A stretch of 64,000 bases of DNA from Scleroderma bovista (taxonomy: Eukaryota; Basidiomycota; Agaricomycetes; Boletales; Sclerodermataceae), in the NCBI GenBank assembly GCA_037178675.1, contig JAYMGJ010000305.1, positions 1 to 64,000 on the forward strand. Direction: 5' to 3'. Made by a program: the position numbers and the translations under genes. Below are positions 46,230 to 57,706 of this stretch, one piece after another. Below the pieces are notes generated by a model. The model searched no databases, was not told where the DNA came from, and saw only the letters and a program-made list of their open reading frames with translations. Numbering within the stretch: position 1 is the first letter of the stretch; every line of letters starts with the position of its first letter.

Positions 46230-46938
46230 TCCATTTAGTTTCGTGGCCGTATCCTTCCTTCTCTTCGTCCCATCGAAACATTTCGTAGAGTTTCGTCTGT
46301 CTTTCTGCTCCTCGGTTATCTAGCTATAAGGGTATCTGTGTTTATTTGCTCTCGTACGTACGTCGTTTGGTAATTTAGGTGTGGCTTCTCCGTCGATGTG
46401 GTTGTCTTCTCTTTCCCTGGACTTGCTTCTATCTCCACGTGAGCTTTGTTCGTGTAATTCCTAAATTACCTTACGATCTGTGCCACGACTGATTTACGGG
46501 CAAATTTACATTTATAGCTTCATTGTCTGGATTGATGAGAACATAGACAGGGTTGTGTTACATGACAAGAAGGAAGCAGGCAACGGATTAAATGTCTCCG
46601 AGATACCAACTGTCAACCTGAACGTGACAACATCCTACACAGATCACCCACCAACATAGAAGGAACAACTGAACATCCGCAGATGACACCGACTCCTTGA
46701 CAGCGGTCGGGCGAAGAGCCGAGTACGCAGTACCATGCCTTATCGTATGACAGGCATCTCAACGACGCGTACCGCCCACGACGACCAAGACGCGAGTCAA
46801 AGGGCGGCGGCGAGCGGGGTGAGTCATAGATCTAAACCCGATAACTGGTGCACTAACAGTGAGCTGTACACGCATCATAATATCAACCCCAAAGATCTAA
46901 TCCGGCAGGATCGCACTCACGTTGACAACAGCATGTCA
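46230..46938. other. Convergent intergenic region
   Basis: 3' regions of the GPI protein and UPF3. No further gene recognised. Confidence 0.4.
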
Positions 46939-48772
46939 TCACCCCCCACGAGGTCCACCACGGCCACGGCCCCTCCCCCTCCGTCCTCCACTGCCGCGTG
47001 CAGGGGGCGCATCGGCCTGGTGTCCGCTCTGCGCGTCGCGGGGAGACTGAGGGCGCTGTGCGATCGATACCTCGCCCGGAACAGTCTGTGCATCGTTGCG
47101 CTGGAGGATATTCGGTATTGCGGGTTGAGCACCAGTGCTCTTGCTGTGCTTCCCACCCGAGGTGTGGTGGTCCTTGTGCTTGCCGCCTGCGCTCTTCCCC
47201 TCAGGTGCGGAACCACCACCACCGGCTGGACCCGATGGAGTAGCAGCAGCAGCACCTCCTTCCCTGTCCCTGTCCTTCTCTCCCCGTCTCTTCCGCTCGC
47301 CGCCGCCACCGCTTCCGACAGCCCCACTGAGCGCAGCCTCAAAGTGGCGGCCTATACCGATAACGGGACGCCCCCGACGGGTCTGTGGAGTCCCGGGAGC
47401 GGGCGGAGATAACACCCCTGTCGCCGAGGCGGTTGCACCACCCTCTGTAGGTGCGGGTGCGGGAGCAGGAGCAGCGGCTGCAGTAGAATCTGTATGTTTA
47501 GCATGTACGGCAGGTCCACCCGATACTTTGTGTCCCCTGTGGCCACGTTCGCGATGGGCATGAGGAGCCGTCGGAGGCGTGGGTGTAGGCGCGATGCTAT
47601 GCTGGGGTACTGAGGGCGGTACCGATACACCCCCAGCAGACGCAGGCTGCTTCGGAGCTGCCATCTGGATTCTCACAGCGGGCTGAGCGTCTTGCGCTGC
47701 AGCCTTCTGGGCAGCGGCAGCAGCAGCAGCCGCTTTCTTCGCCTTCCTGCTCGCCGGCTGCGAAATAGGGCCGACTTCGATAATTTGGTTTTGTTTCTGG
47801 GCAGCGATGGAAGCGGCAGCCTGCGCCTGCGCCTGTGCGACGGTAGATGCCTTCTTCTTGGCAGCTTCCTCTTTCTTGGCGATGATCGCAGACTCTTTGT
47901 AGTGTGCATGATTGCGGATGATGGCTTCTTTGTCTTTCTGTGCCGATTTTTCGGCTTTGAGAGCTTCGAGAAGCGGGGTGGTCGTTGGCTGTGGAGCTGA
48001 TTGGGCAGCTGCGACTTGCAGGGGGTAAATGGTTGCATCACGATACTGTTGATAGTTCGTAGGGACTTACTGAGAGCCTCGAGAGAGGGGGGTTCCGCCT
48101 TTTCAAGGACCTTTAGGTATTCGAGGAAGGATATATAATCCTCATCTGGATGGAGGGGTCATCAAGCTGCCTTGATAGATGGTGTTTTGGTAACATACCC
48201 TTGTCGATTGTATTATTCCTCGCATCGGCCTTCTTCTTCTCAGTAGGCACCTTCTGGAACGGTGCAAATTCGACAATAGCCTGCGATTCGTTTCCTGTGT
48301 ACCGTCATCGGGGAGAAGGTCGGTTCACAAGAGATATTCACAAGCCATGGCGGGACCACGGACCAGCTTTATCCTTGAATATATGCCCGTCGTACTCTCG
48401 ACTGAACGTTGCGAGCATCTCCTCATTCTTGAATGCAATATAAGCGCGAGAGGGCACACTTTCCTTATGCATCCTACCCCCCAACACTCTCTATCAACAT
48501 ACCACCGACAAGCAACAGAGAGTGACGCACACAGACCGCTTCCTCAGCTTTCCCGGATGGTACATCTTCCACGTCACCGTCTCTTCCGTGACCCACGCCT
48601 GCACGCTCTGCCAGAAGACGTCCTCGGGCAGGTTGGGCGGCAGCCGGCGCACGACGGTCTTGAGGCGCTCTGTGCCATTGTTGTTGGTGTTGTTGTGATT
48701 CGCGGACGTGTGAGGCTTGTCTTTGTGCTTCAACTGCTTCCGCGAGCCTTGTCTTGTCTCTGCGCCGGCCAT
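46939..48772 (-). CDS. UPF3: Nonsense-mediated decay factor UPF3
   Basis: Five exons join in frame to 525 residues: 48537-48772, 48364-48458, 48199-48294, 48071-48145 and 46939-48014, all with GT-AG introns. The N-terminal Smg4/UPF3 RNA-recognition-like domain shows VVRRLPPNLPEDVFWQSVQA, WKMYHPGKLRK, SRAYIAFKNEEMLATFSREY, DGHIF and NESQAIVEFAPFQKVP, then DEDYISFLEYL. The rest is low-complexity: Lys/Ala/Gln-rich helices (about residues 180-280), Pro/Ala/Gly-rich segments, and an Arg-Gly end RRGRGRGRGGPRGG. UPF3 bridges exon-junction or 3' UTR signals to UPF2 and UPF1 and shuttles between nucleus and cytoplasm. The start is chosen because it opens the exon that leads straight into the domain. 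A diverged partial copy lies at 56508-57076. Confidence 0.92.
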
Positions 48773-49027
48773 CCGTACACGCTATGTCGAGCGTTGACCA
48801 AAGTCGCTGTATGACTCTGACTAGAGGCAGCTTCGCTTTTTGAGGAAGGTTGTTCCCGCGCTCTGAGGAGATCGAAACCACAGCACATTAACTTAGGGGC
48901 GGTACTTTGAGTCTGTGTCCAAGACTCCAAGGACGTTATTCGTGTCCATCTTGAAGCCCTCCATGAAAAGCAGTGAGTAAATTCTCAGCAGGTTGTCCCG
49001 TTCTACTAAAGTGCCATTGCTTTAAAG

Positions 49028-50301
49028 GAATTGACAGACAAACCCAAGCCCCCATCGACTCGTTGCCCACTGAAATTGTGTGCGAGATCCTGACAACTGC
49101 CATCGAAACCACCCTTCCCCTTTGTGATGCACACCGTGTTCGTAAACCTGAACTGGCCACTGTGTGTCGTCGTTGGAGAGATATCATTCTCAATACCCCT
49201 CTCTTGTGGACTTTCATCGAGCTATCATACGAATGGCCAGGGACGTCCTTGTTGAAGGCACACGTAGAAAGGAGCAGGGAATGTCCTCTCGTTATTGTTT
49301 GTCGTGGTGTTCGTCACCGACATACAGCATTTCTGGACATATTAGTAGCCACCGTGCATCGCTGGCGTAGCTTCACCATCACCAGTACCTGTGGCGGGTG
49401 CAAATTTCTCATCGATAGACTTGGTCGCACTGTGCTTCCTTTGCTTACACGCCTTTCCATATTACACTATTCTTGGCCGGATCGTTCCAAATTTCATCGT
49501 CCAGAATATTTCCCCGCACTCAAACACTTGGAAGTCTCCACTGCGGCTTTTACCCCAGATCATTCTCCATTCCCTCTCGTTCTTGAGGAGCTCGCCATTA
49601 GCGATTTTCGGGGTTGGACCTCTCGTTCCCTGCAATTCCTCTCATTCCAAGGTCTGAAAGCACTCTCATTTCGTGGATACACAGGAAACGGACGAATACG
49701 ACCTGATAGTGTCCATTTACCCCTACTTACACGCCTTTCATTTTATGTCTCCCATGCTGAACCATTCTTGCGCGTCCTCTCAGCCCCCAACCTCACTCAC
49801 CTCGACTATCGGCAGCAACACCGCGAAACCTTGCTCACGGCATTCGATGGGATCCCGTCCAAGTGGGTGAATGTCCGTGAGCTGAGGCTTAAGCTTTCAT
49901 CACGAAAAATACGGCACACCCATGAAGGTTATCATGTTGGCTTGATAGCGCTCTGCCTCGCAGTTCCGGAGGTTCGGAGTATAGAAGTCAGGGCAAAAGA
50001 CCTGGATAAACTCCTTGAGCGCCTAGGGGATCTGTATCCTATAGACCACTTGGTGCATCTCGAACGGTTCACTGTCATTGGCAGTGTTTACCGGTTCAAT
50101 AACATGGGGGGATACATAGTCCCGTGGCTCAAGCAGCGAAGGGACATGGAGAAACCAGTGTTAAAGCTCAGATTCTTGGTGAATGGTGACAAAGCTAAGT
50201 TGGATATGTTTATTTTGGATGACGTAGGTCAATATTGTGATGGGGTTGATGTAGAGACCATTAGTAGTTCACTTCCAACCTTCACAACAGTTGGCTCCTA
50301 A
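49028..50301 (+). CDS. F-box/LRR-like protein, copy 1
   Basis: The main exon begins after an acceptor TTTAAAG at 49021-49027 and runs to a stop at 50301. An upstream exon ending HEKQ-like at about 48970 (donor GTGAGTAAAT) probably supplies the start, which I could not fix; it would lie between UPF3 (divergent, starting 48772) and 48970. The F-box is IDSLPTEIVCEILTTAIETT with VCRRWRDIILNTPLLWTFI after it (residues about 10-60 of this exon). The rest is leucine-rich (LPLLTRLSFYVSHAEPFLRV, LHLERFTVIG-like) as in mushroom F-box families. Such proteins recruit substrates to SCF ubiquitin ligases through Skp1. The frame is open across the whole exon. The paralogue at 51976-53271 is very close. Confidence 0.85.
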
Positions 50302-50732
50302 CGCAGAGTTGGCTCCAGGATGTATCTCCCGATCAGATTAGCCAATTCATAATGCTTCATACTGTGTAGCTTCATAGTAATAACGTCTCCAGATTGTATG
50401 GGACGCCAAACGGCGCATCCCAGCATTGAGATGATGTCGCCAAGGAGTTCACCATTAATACTTTCAGCACGCACTTTGACATCGATGGAATCCAGGCTTT
50501 TAAGCACTGCACTCTTTTATAACAAGACCCTTTCCTCGGAGCAATGAGGACTCCCAGCATCCAATAGGGGGACAAATTACATACTATCCGCCTCATGCCA
50601 GATGCTGTATCATGGATGAATCATGGCCAATGTAATAATATGTATGTAGTATGTAAAAGTGAACCACGGACTGTCTACCTCACTGAGACTGGGTGAAAAT
50701 TAAAGGTGATTCGATACAAACAACTTCCGATG
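50302..50732. other. 3' flank of F-box copy 1
   Basis: Contains a segment (about 50390-50425, CCAGATTGTATGGGACGC) that matches the 3' region of F-box copy 2 (about 53510-53545). It is part of the duplicated unit. No gene seen. Confidence 0.5.
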
Positions 50733-51848
50733 TAGTCTGGTGACCAGACTGTCTATGAAGTTGTAGTACTTGGTGGCAAACCGTCGATTGGTAAAACTGG
50801 GTTCGAAATCGTACGCGGATTCCACGGTCAGGTGATGGTTAACACTGATATGGGTACAGAAAAGGTCACGTGCATGCAGGATAACTTTGAATTTTGAATA
50901 TGCTAAGTACTGCCGGTGGGCTTCGAGCGACTAACGTTTGTAGATCGTGTCTTGATGCCGTCCGCGTCGACGCCTGGGTCTATGGACCTTCCAATAACGT
51001 TCCGAAGCGTTTCCGTGTGGTTGCATGTCATGCGCGTGTCCCAGGTAAGTCATTTCGCGTTCTTGCGCCTGACTGACTTTTATATGCTCGATCTCAAGTC
51101 TTCCGCGTCGACGTCGACGTCTAACGAGCCCATTCGGACAATCTGCGTATTTTGTGGGTGGCTCGGACGACACTAGTAAGTCGTTATTTTGCATTCTTCG
51201 ACTTTGATGCATATACTGACTACCTCCAGCCAGAAGTGCTTCATTGACTCACATTAAGTCAACACTGCCGCCGCTAGTCGTGTTGTCCATGTCTCTATCT
51301 CGTCCGTCTCACCGTCATTGCCATCACCAGTGTTGTCGCCCTCAGCGCTCGCCGTAACCCATTCATCTGCGCTCAACGCCTCGTCTCTGCTCTTGACTTG
51401 TTCAAAGACGAAACTTCAACTTGCGGTCTCGATTGGCGCATTCATGTTTTGCGTCCTCAACCTGATTCGATGTATTCTAACGTTTCTGCTTTCGTTTGCA
51501 GGCATTCTTGTGTTTTCTGTAACACTTTGCCCATCTGTTTCAAGGCTGTGCGCATCCATTTGCGCGCTTGACGCTTCTGCGTGGCTCCATTTTGGAGGTA
51601 TTCAACATTTGTGGACCCAACCATCGAAGGTGTGCGACGTGCGTGGACGATGCCTTGAGCTTAGCATTAGCATATACGATTCATTTGGCACTTATCTTTA
51701 CAAAATATTGTATTTTCAAATGGGCTATGCATCACCTGACCGTGGAATCCGCGCGGCCCTACGATTTCGAACTCAGTTTTACCAGACTGTCTATCGACAG
51801 TTTGCCACCAAGTACTACCACTTCATAGACAGTCTGGTCACCAGACTA
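50733..51848. mobile_element. Mutator-like non-autonomous element (1.1 kb)
   Basis: The ends are long inverted repeats of about 110-120 bp (50733-50845 and about 51730-51848), opening TAGTCTGGTGACCAGACTGT. The 9-mer CTTCCGATG occurs directly before the left end (50724-50732) and directly after the right end (51849-51857), a perfect 9-bp target duplication. Long inverted repeats with 9-bp duplications are the mark of Mutator-like elements. No transposase blocks are inside, so it depends on another element. The interior has spliced-looking segments of unknown origin (for example MPSASTPGSMDLPITFRSVS near 50955) that might be captured host sequence. Confidence 0.75.
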
Positions 51849-51975
51849 CTTCCGATGCAGCGCAGTAGTACATGATGCTGACCAATCCACCATTCTGAAG
51901 AACTTCCTCCATGATAAGCAGTGAGTAAACTCTCAGTGGGGTTGACCCGTTCTACTAAAGTGCCATTGCTTTAAA

Positions 51976-53271
51976 CAAGCCCACATCGACTCGTTGCCCA
52001 CTGAAATTGTGTGCGAGATACTGACAACTGCCATCGAAACCACCCTTCCCCTTTGTGATGCACACCGTGTTCGCAAACTTGAACTGGCCGCTGTGTGTCG
52101 TCGTTGGAGAGATATCATTCTCAACACCCCTCTCTTGTGGACTTACATCGAGCTATCACGTCAATGGTCGACAACATCCTTGTTGAAGGCGCACATAGCA
52201 AGGAGCCGAGAATGTCCCCTGGTTATTGTATGCCATGGTAATTGTACCCGATCAAACCATTACAAACCATTCGTGGACATATTGGTAGCCACTGTGCATC
52301 GCTGGCGTAGCCTCACCATGATGACCAGTGATAAACATGATACTGAGTGCAATATTCTCACCGACAGATTTGGTTGCACTGTGTTTCCTTTACTTACACA
52401 CCTTTCCATGCCAGGCTTTTGGCTGGGGCGTCCCAAATTCCTTTGTCCAGAGTATTTCCCCACACTCAAACACTTGGAAGCCTCCATTGCGTCTTTTACC
52501 ACAAATTACTCTCCATTCCCTTTCGCCCTTGAGGAGCTCACCATTTGCGATTTTTGGGTTTGGACCTCTCGTTCCCTGGAATTCCTCTCATTCCAACAAC
52601 TGAAAGCGCTTTCATTTTTTGGATACACGATGAAGGGGCAAATACAACCTGATAGTGTCCATTTACCCCTCCTCACGCGCCTTTCATTTTATGTCTCCCA
52701 TGCTGAAGAACTCTTGCGCGTTCTCTCAACCCCGAGCCTCACACATCTCGTCTATCAGCAGCAACACCGCGAAACCTTATTCACAGCATTCAATGGGATC
52801 CCGTCCAAGTGGGTGAATGTCCATGAGCTGATGCTTCAGCTTGAAACTACCTATGATCATCGCACCCGACCCGAAGACTACCACGTTGGCTTGACAGCGC
52901 TCTGCCTCGCAGCTCCGGAGGTTCGGAGCATGGAAGTCATGGCAGAAGATCTGGGTGAGCTCCTTGCTTGCCGCCCCTGGGGCGTGTATCCTATAGACCA
53001 CTGGGTCCACCTCGAAAAATTCACTGTTATTGGCGATGTTCGCCAGCTAAATGAGAAGGGGGGCCACATAGTTCCGTGGCTCAAGCAGCGAAGGCACATG
53101 GGGAAACCAGTGCTAAAGCTCAGCTTCTTGGTGAATGGTGACAAAGCTGACTCGTTGGACATGATTGTTTTGGATGACATTGGACAATATTGTGATGGGG
53201 TGGATTTGCGCGTGGAGACTGTATCCCGTTACAAGCCGAAAGGGATGCTACTTAAGAGAGTGCAGCTATAA
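51976..53271 (+). CDS. F-box/LRR-like protein, copy 2
   Basis: The large exon has the same F-box (IDSLPTEIVCEILTTAIETT, then VCRRWRDIILNTPLLW) and leucine-rich tail (VHLPLLTRLSFYVSHAEELL) as copy 1 and stays open to 53271. Upstream, the exon end HDKQ and donor GTGAGTAAAC (about 51919) are conserved, but the segment carrying the acceptor AG and the following bases in copy 1 is deleted: TTTAAA is joined directly to CAAGCCCACATCGAC. So normal splicing seems impossible. Unless another acceptor or an in-frame start is used (no ATG lies between 51976 and the F-box), this copy may not make the N-terminus. Still little decayed in its body, so the loss is recent. Confidence 0.7.
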   Translation, partial: QAHIDSLPTEIVCEILTTAIETTLPLCDAHRVRKLELAAVCRRWRDIILNTPLLWTYIELSRQWSTTSLLKAHIARSRECPLVIVCHGNCTRSNHYKPFVDILVATVHRWRSLTMMTSDKHDTECNILTDRFGCTVFPLLTHLSMPGFWLGRPKFLCPEYFPTLKHLEASIASFTTNYSPFPFALEELTICDFWVWTSRSLEFLSFQQLKALSFFGYTMKGQIQPDSVHLPLLTRLSFYVSHAEELLRVLSTPSLTHLVYQQQHRETLFTAFNGIPSKWVNVHELMLQLETTYDHRTRPEDYHVGLTALCLAAPEVRSMEVMAEDLGELLACRPWGVYPIDHWVHLEKFTVIGDVRQLNEKGGHIVPWLKQRRHMGKPVLKLSFLVNGDKADSLDMIVLDDIGQYCDGVDLRVETVSRYKPKGMLLKRVQL

Positions 53272-53600
53272 GAGTAATGTATGTAGTTGTGGTACTAAAA
53301 TATTTGTACAGTCTTGTTGGGTACACACGGAGGGGTGACTCGATTGCGTGTGTTAAACAGGTTGGCCCGATGATGACGAACGTGTCCTAGCAAAGTAGGG
53401 AAGTTAATGTGATGCTTTGGTACTTCGGGTGGGGTACGGGGACATTGTTTTTGGAACGTGCTGGTGGCGCGGAGGAATTTTATTAGCGCTTCTACACCAT
53501 CAGTATAATGTTTCCAGACTGTACGGGACGCAAAATGGTGCGTTCATATGTCGCCAAGTAACGAGGGGCCTTCCCTTGAACGGATCAGGAGTCCCGGCTG
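53272..53600. other. 3' flank of F-box copy 2
   Basis: Holds the segment CCAGACTGTACGGGACGC (about 53514-53531) shared with the flank of copy 1. No gene seen. Confidence 0.4.
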
Positions 53601-53614
53601 TCCGTGCGATCGCG

Positions 53615-53665
53615 GATATGAAGGGGATTCGAGGAAAGATATGTAATCTTCATCTAGATGGGAGT
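53615..53665 (-). pseudogene. Fragment of UPF3 exon 4
   Basis: ATTCGAGGAAAGATATGTAA followed by TCTTCATCTAGATGG matches the UPF3 exon 4 region at about 48118-48155 (ATTCGAGGAAGGATATATAA...), with C/T and G/A changes. It marks another broken end of the duplicated UPF3/F-box block. Confidence 0.55.
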
Positions 53666-53688
53666 CAGCAGTCAGTTGACCCGCCAAC

Positions 53689-54128
53689 TTACGCCGCTAA
53701 AGCCACTGCACAAGATGTTCGGCAGACGAGTCGTTGTAAATGCCCATCACACGGAACGTCAGGGACTCTAGCGATTCCCAGTGGTATGCAGGGCATCAGG
53801 CGTTTCCACTCCACGTAACGCATATTTGTGATCACGGATGATACAACCTCGGTGCACTTGATTTGTAAGGTACTAAAAGTTGGCGCATCCAACATGAGAT
53901 ATCGGACATTGCGAAACTTGGATTCGAATCTGTGGAAGATGGTGGATAGCCGGAGGGAACGATGACTAGGAATGAGTCTTTGAGTGTCATACTGAGGACT
54001 GAGGTAGCAAGGCAGTACTCCTCGACAGGGCCGACGGTGACTGAGCAAAGAGGTGGGGACTCAACAACACAATGACGGCAGACATCGTTCAAGTTGCTTT
54101 TATGTACTTCTGGTGCCGTGTCTTCCAA
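53689..54128 (-). pseudogene. F-box gene 3'-part fragment
   Basis: Minus-strand segments FESKFRNVRYLMLDAPTFST and a following IARVPDVPCDGH block resemble FESKFRNVPHLMLDAPSSCR in the gene remnant at 55115-56257. There is no F-box and no start; several frame breaks. I regard it as a truncated duplicate. Confidence 0.5.
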
Positions 54129-55114
54129 GCATCAAGGTGTTGCCGAATCGCAGGGCCGTTTTGCTACGTCTAAATTCTAATGCACAGGAAGTCAGTGAGT
54201 CGGCATGATTCCATGTGGTTCACGGGTTTGATCATGGCCCGCTGCCTCTAGTAGTATTGCTGCACATCCATCTAGTCTCCCTAAGCCAGACTCTCTTCGT
54301 GTCACCAAGCTAGCAAGAAAGCGTATAATGCACTCATCGCTCAGCGTGAGATGTCATATGAGTTTGGCCAGCGACAGACCGTTGATGAGAACCACGAAGC
54401 TATCGACGAACTCGTCATTTGCGCGAGGGAGCGGTCCAAGTTTGTGTCTATGAACGACCGATTACAAACTCGACGCGGGAAGGAAGGCTAGACCTGCTCC
54501 TGAATCGCAGAAGGCAGTGGACCAGACGATAAGTTGCAGTCGTATATGTAGTTCCGAGTCGATGGGCTCTGCGCGCCGGTGTGGGTGTTGGGCTATCCGT
54601 ATGCGGCGTGTCAGTCCGAGCTTATCTATTTCTCCACCTAGCAGCTGGGGGGGTTAGTGCACAAATGTACATAGGATATAGCGAGTTTTGACCTCACACG
54701 AAGCACGAACATCGGAACTAGCATTAAAGGAAAAAAATATGGTTGATCGAGGTTCAGGCTCGGACATCGTATTGTATGCACCTTCTCGGGACGCGTGCAG
54801 TACTGAACTTGCTTGCTTGATGGGTTTGATCAGAAAGAATATGCGACAAATCTGGTAGAACCTAGATCACGGGAGGTAAGTAAAGTCGTCAATTTCATCA
54901 TAACAGCAATGCCGTACCAACTGAGGTTGGGAAGACGAGGATAGCGACAGGACCACTTCCGTCTTAACGAGACGCCTACGATATCCAGGATGCAAATAAG
55001 TCATAGAAGTCCGAAAATGAATAGGAATTCGAGCTATATTTGTCATGGTCATGTTCGTCGTCATCATGGCCAGACCCAAATATGCACTCAGCCAGTCTAA
55101 CACATAACATTGGT
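54129..55114. other. Unassigned spacer
   Basis: No coding block convincing on either strand. A short segment near 54290-54490 reads open (HQASKKAYNALIAQREMSYE-like) but has no recognisable homologue. Confidence 0.3.
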
Positions 55115-56257
55115 CTACCCGCCAACTTTCGCTGACTCGTAGTACACGACCATCCCACGGAACGTCAGGGACCCCAGCGACTGGTCTGCAGCGCATGACC
55201 CATCCAGATTCGTCCAGAAAAAAGTATCTGTTTCTACACTCTGCATCTTCCGTTTGAGATCACCGAGGATACAACCTCGGCAAGAAGACGGCGCATCCAA
55301 CATGAGATGTGGGACATTGCGGAACTTGGATTCGAATCCCTGGAAAACGGCGGATAGCTGGTGACAAGGAACGACGACGGTAAAGTACAAATACCGCCTT
55401 AATTAGTTCACCCGGTCATGTAGCCTTGAGTGTAAGCGACATCAAGAGATGCTGTCTGGTTGAAGGGACTGTCAAAACACACGAGCTCGAGCGTGGTCAA
55501 TTTCTGAGCTGACAACAGGGACAGGAGTGTCAGCAATCCGAGGCATTGAGGAGAAATTTCAAAGGGAGATCTGTAATTGGTTGACCAGGGGAAGTCGTCC
55601 ACAGGAATGAGGGGACGGAGTTCCAGGCTTTGCAAAATGGGAGAACTTTCCGGCGTTAAGAAAGAGGGATACTGGATATATGCTGTTGCTATGATAGAAG
55701 TGCGAATGAGAGAGGGTAACTTCAGGCCATTGATTTTGTCTAGGATGAGTTGCAAGCAATAGCGACTATTTGAGCGGAAATCGAGCGTACGAAAGCAATG
55801 CACATGAGGCATGATGACATCGAGCAAGGCAAAGAGCTGAGGGCGTGAATTCTGCCAAGGTTGAATGGTGATGTCCAGTAGACACTGGCGACTTCTTGCG
55901 GTGTGTACCCTCACGAGGGACATATTTGCACGATCCGGGATGATGTCTATATTAATCAAGAAGGTCGGAGAGTAGAGGGTGACGTCCCTCCTCCCAAGTG
56001 TGCGACACGCTTCCTAGCTCCCTTCTACGTGGATGGAATGGCAACGTAGTAGAAACTGAAAGCTTGAGCACATAAGAGAGGATCTCGAAGGGAAGGGCGC
56101 CGATGGGAGCTGGCTTAGTTTGTATGAAACTCTCGAACCTGGACTTGTGTACTTCGATCGCTACGCAAAACGCTAGAAAGCTGTTTCTTGAAATCACGTT
56201 CCTTCTTTTCTAGTCGTTTCAGCTCAGCTCGCACTTGAGTGAGTTCATGCTCGACCA
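55115..56257 (-). pseudogene. F-box protein gene remnant
   Basis: Begins around ATG 56257 (MVEHELTQVRAELKRLEKKE, a coiled N-terminus common in mushroom F-box proteins), shifts frame, then IEVHKSRFESFIQTKPAPIG and the F-box LPFEILSYVLKLSVSTTLPF (about 56030-56090). The middle (about 55408-55955) has repeated leucine-rich segments (SPILQSLELRPLIPVDDFPW), and a stop follows near 55410. The last part FESKFRNVPHLMLDAPSSCR (about 55280-55340) is in another frame and ends at 55115. Two or three frame breaks make it a probable pseudogene unless short introns explain them. Confidence 0.6.
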
Positions 56258-56507
56258 TCATCGTGTCTCACGCAGGTCAACGTCGTAGACAGTTCATGAT
56301 CCGGGAACCGGAACATTGGTCCAGGTTAGCTTTCCATGTGAAGATTAAATTCCCCGCTACCTTTTTGCAAACCCGTCTAGCTTTTCTCCTCGAGAGGATC
56401 GAAGTCTGCGCTGCTCGGGAATGGCCCCGGCCCCCAGTTCATACTTATAGGTTGTTGGTGCACTCACGTTTTGGCCCGATCCGCATGATCCGTGAACGCG
56501 GGTGACC

Positions 56508-57076
56508 AGGAGGTCATCAAGCTGCCTTGATTGATGGGAGTTTGGATAGCATACCCCTGTCGATTGTGTTATTCCTCGCATCAGCAGGCTTCTTCTTCTC
56601 AGTAGACACCTTCTGGAACGGTGCAACCAATGGCCTGCGATTCATTTCCTGTGCACCATCAAGGTCGGCTCACAAAGAGATGCATGGCAGGACTACGGAC
56701 CAGCTTTATCCTTGAATATATGCCCGTCGTACTCTCGACTGAACGTTACATCTCTTCATTCTTGAATGCAATATAAGCACGAGAGGGCACACTCTCCTTA
56801 TGCATCTTACCCCCATAATACCTTCTATCAACACACCACACGGCGGAACGAGTAACAGAGAGTGACGCACACAGACCGATTCCTCAGCTTTCCTGAATGA
56901 TACACCTTCCACGTCATCGTCTGTTCCGTGACCCACGCCTGCACGCTCTGCCCGAAGACGTCCTCGGGAAGGTTGGGCGGCAGACGGCTCTTGAAGCGCT
57001 CTGTGCCATTGTTGGTGTGATTTACGGACGTGTGAGGCTTGCCTTTGTGCTTTGGCTGTTTTCACGAGCTGGTCAT
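56508..57076 (-). pseudogene. Partial, intron-containing duplicate of UPF3 exons 1-3
   Basis: Aligns with UPF3 48150-48772 including introns: GRLPPNLPEDVF-like (here RLPPNLPEDVFGQSVQAWVT, about 56930-56990) and YHSGKLRN (about 56890). Because the introns are kept, the copy arose by DNA duplication, not retroposition. Codon 5 is TGA where UPF3 has an Arg codon (tcg-cgg-aag against tcg-tga-aaa). Exons 4-5 are missing, although a piece of exon 4 lies at 53615. Confidence 0.75.
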
Positions 57077-57119
57077 CCGTACGCGCTGTGTTCACTGGTG
57101 TTCAATGTTCAACCCCAGT

Positions 57120-57700
57120 GAGAACTGGTTATCACCTGGTATGACGTGGTGTGACAAGATATGACTTCTACAAGAAAGTCAGATGTGGTCACATTGGATC
57201 ACACAGGGTCGTACCATGAGACTGACGCAGTATGCTGGGGCACGACTCTGTATTACAATATATTACTTTTTTCGTATAATCATATCCGCGCACATCTTGT
57301 CATATCCCGGTGTGCCGCTGTGCACCTTGTGCATATGCCTACATATGCTCCTATATGACGTGATATTATGAAGTCACACATGGTCATATATGGTAATATT
57401 CAGTCACACTAGCATTTGCACTGCGCAGATATGCTCCAAAATGACCATATATTACAATATTCTAACATGTAGCGTATCTAGCAGGATGCGGGGTATGTGT
57501 ACATGGGTGTATGCGGCCAATAATAACACGTTCGTCCGTTGTCGTTCCAAGAATGCGTGCCAAGGGGAGTGGACAGAGACAACACTGGGTGTCAGTATAC
57601 TGATCAATAAAGTAAAGAACTGTCCTGTAATTGCATCAACTTCAATGCACGAAACGGATACCTAAAAGAATGCGGGTTCCATTGAAAATGAGAGCGTAAT
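57120..57700. other. AT-rich spacer with CATATATGG-like words
   Basis: Words such as GGTCATATATGGT, TATTACAATAT and CATATATGACG recur at about 57120-57470. No gene recognised. Confidence 0.45.
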
Positions 57701-57706
57701 GATTGT

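Noticed and set aside
46735..47412. Long open frames on plus opposite UPF3 (also 47135-47563)
   Set aside because: They mirror the GC-rich low-complexity tail of UPF3 on the other strand; the UPF3 exons join perfectly and explain the region.
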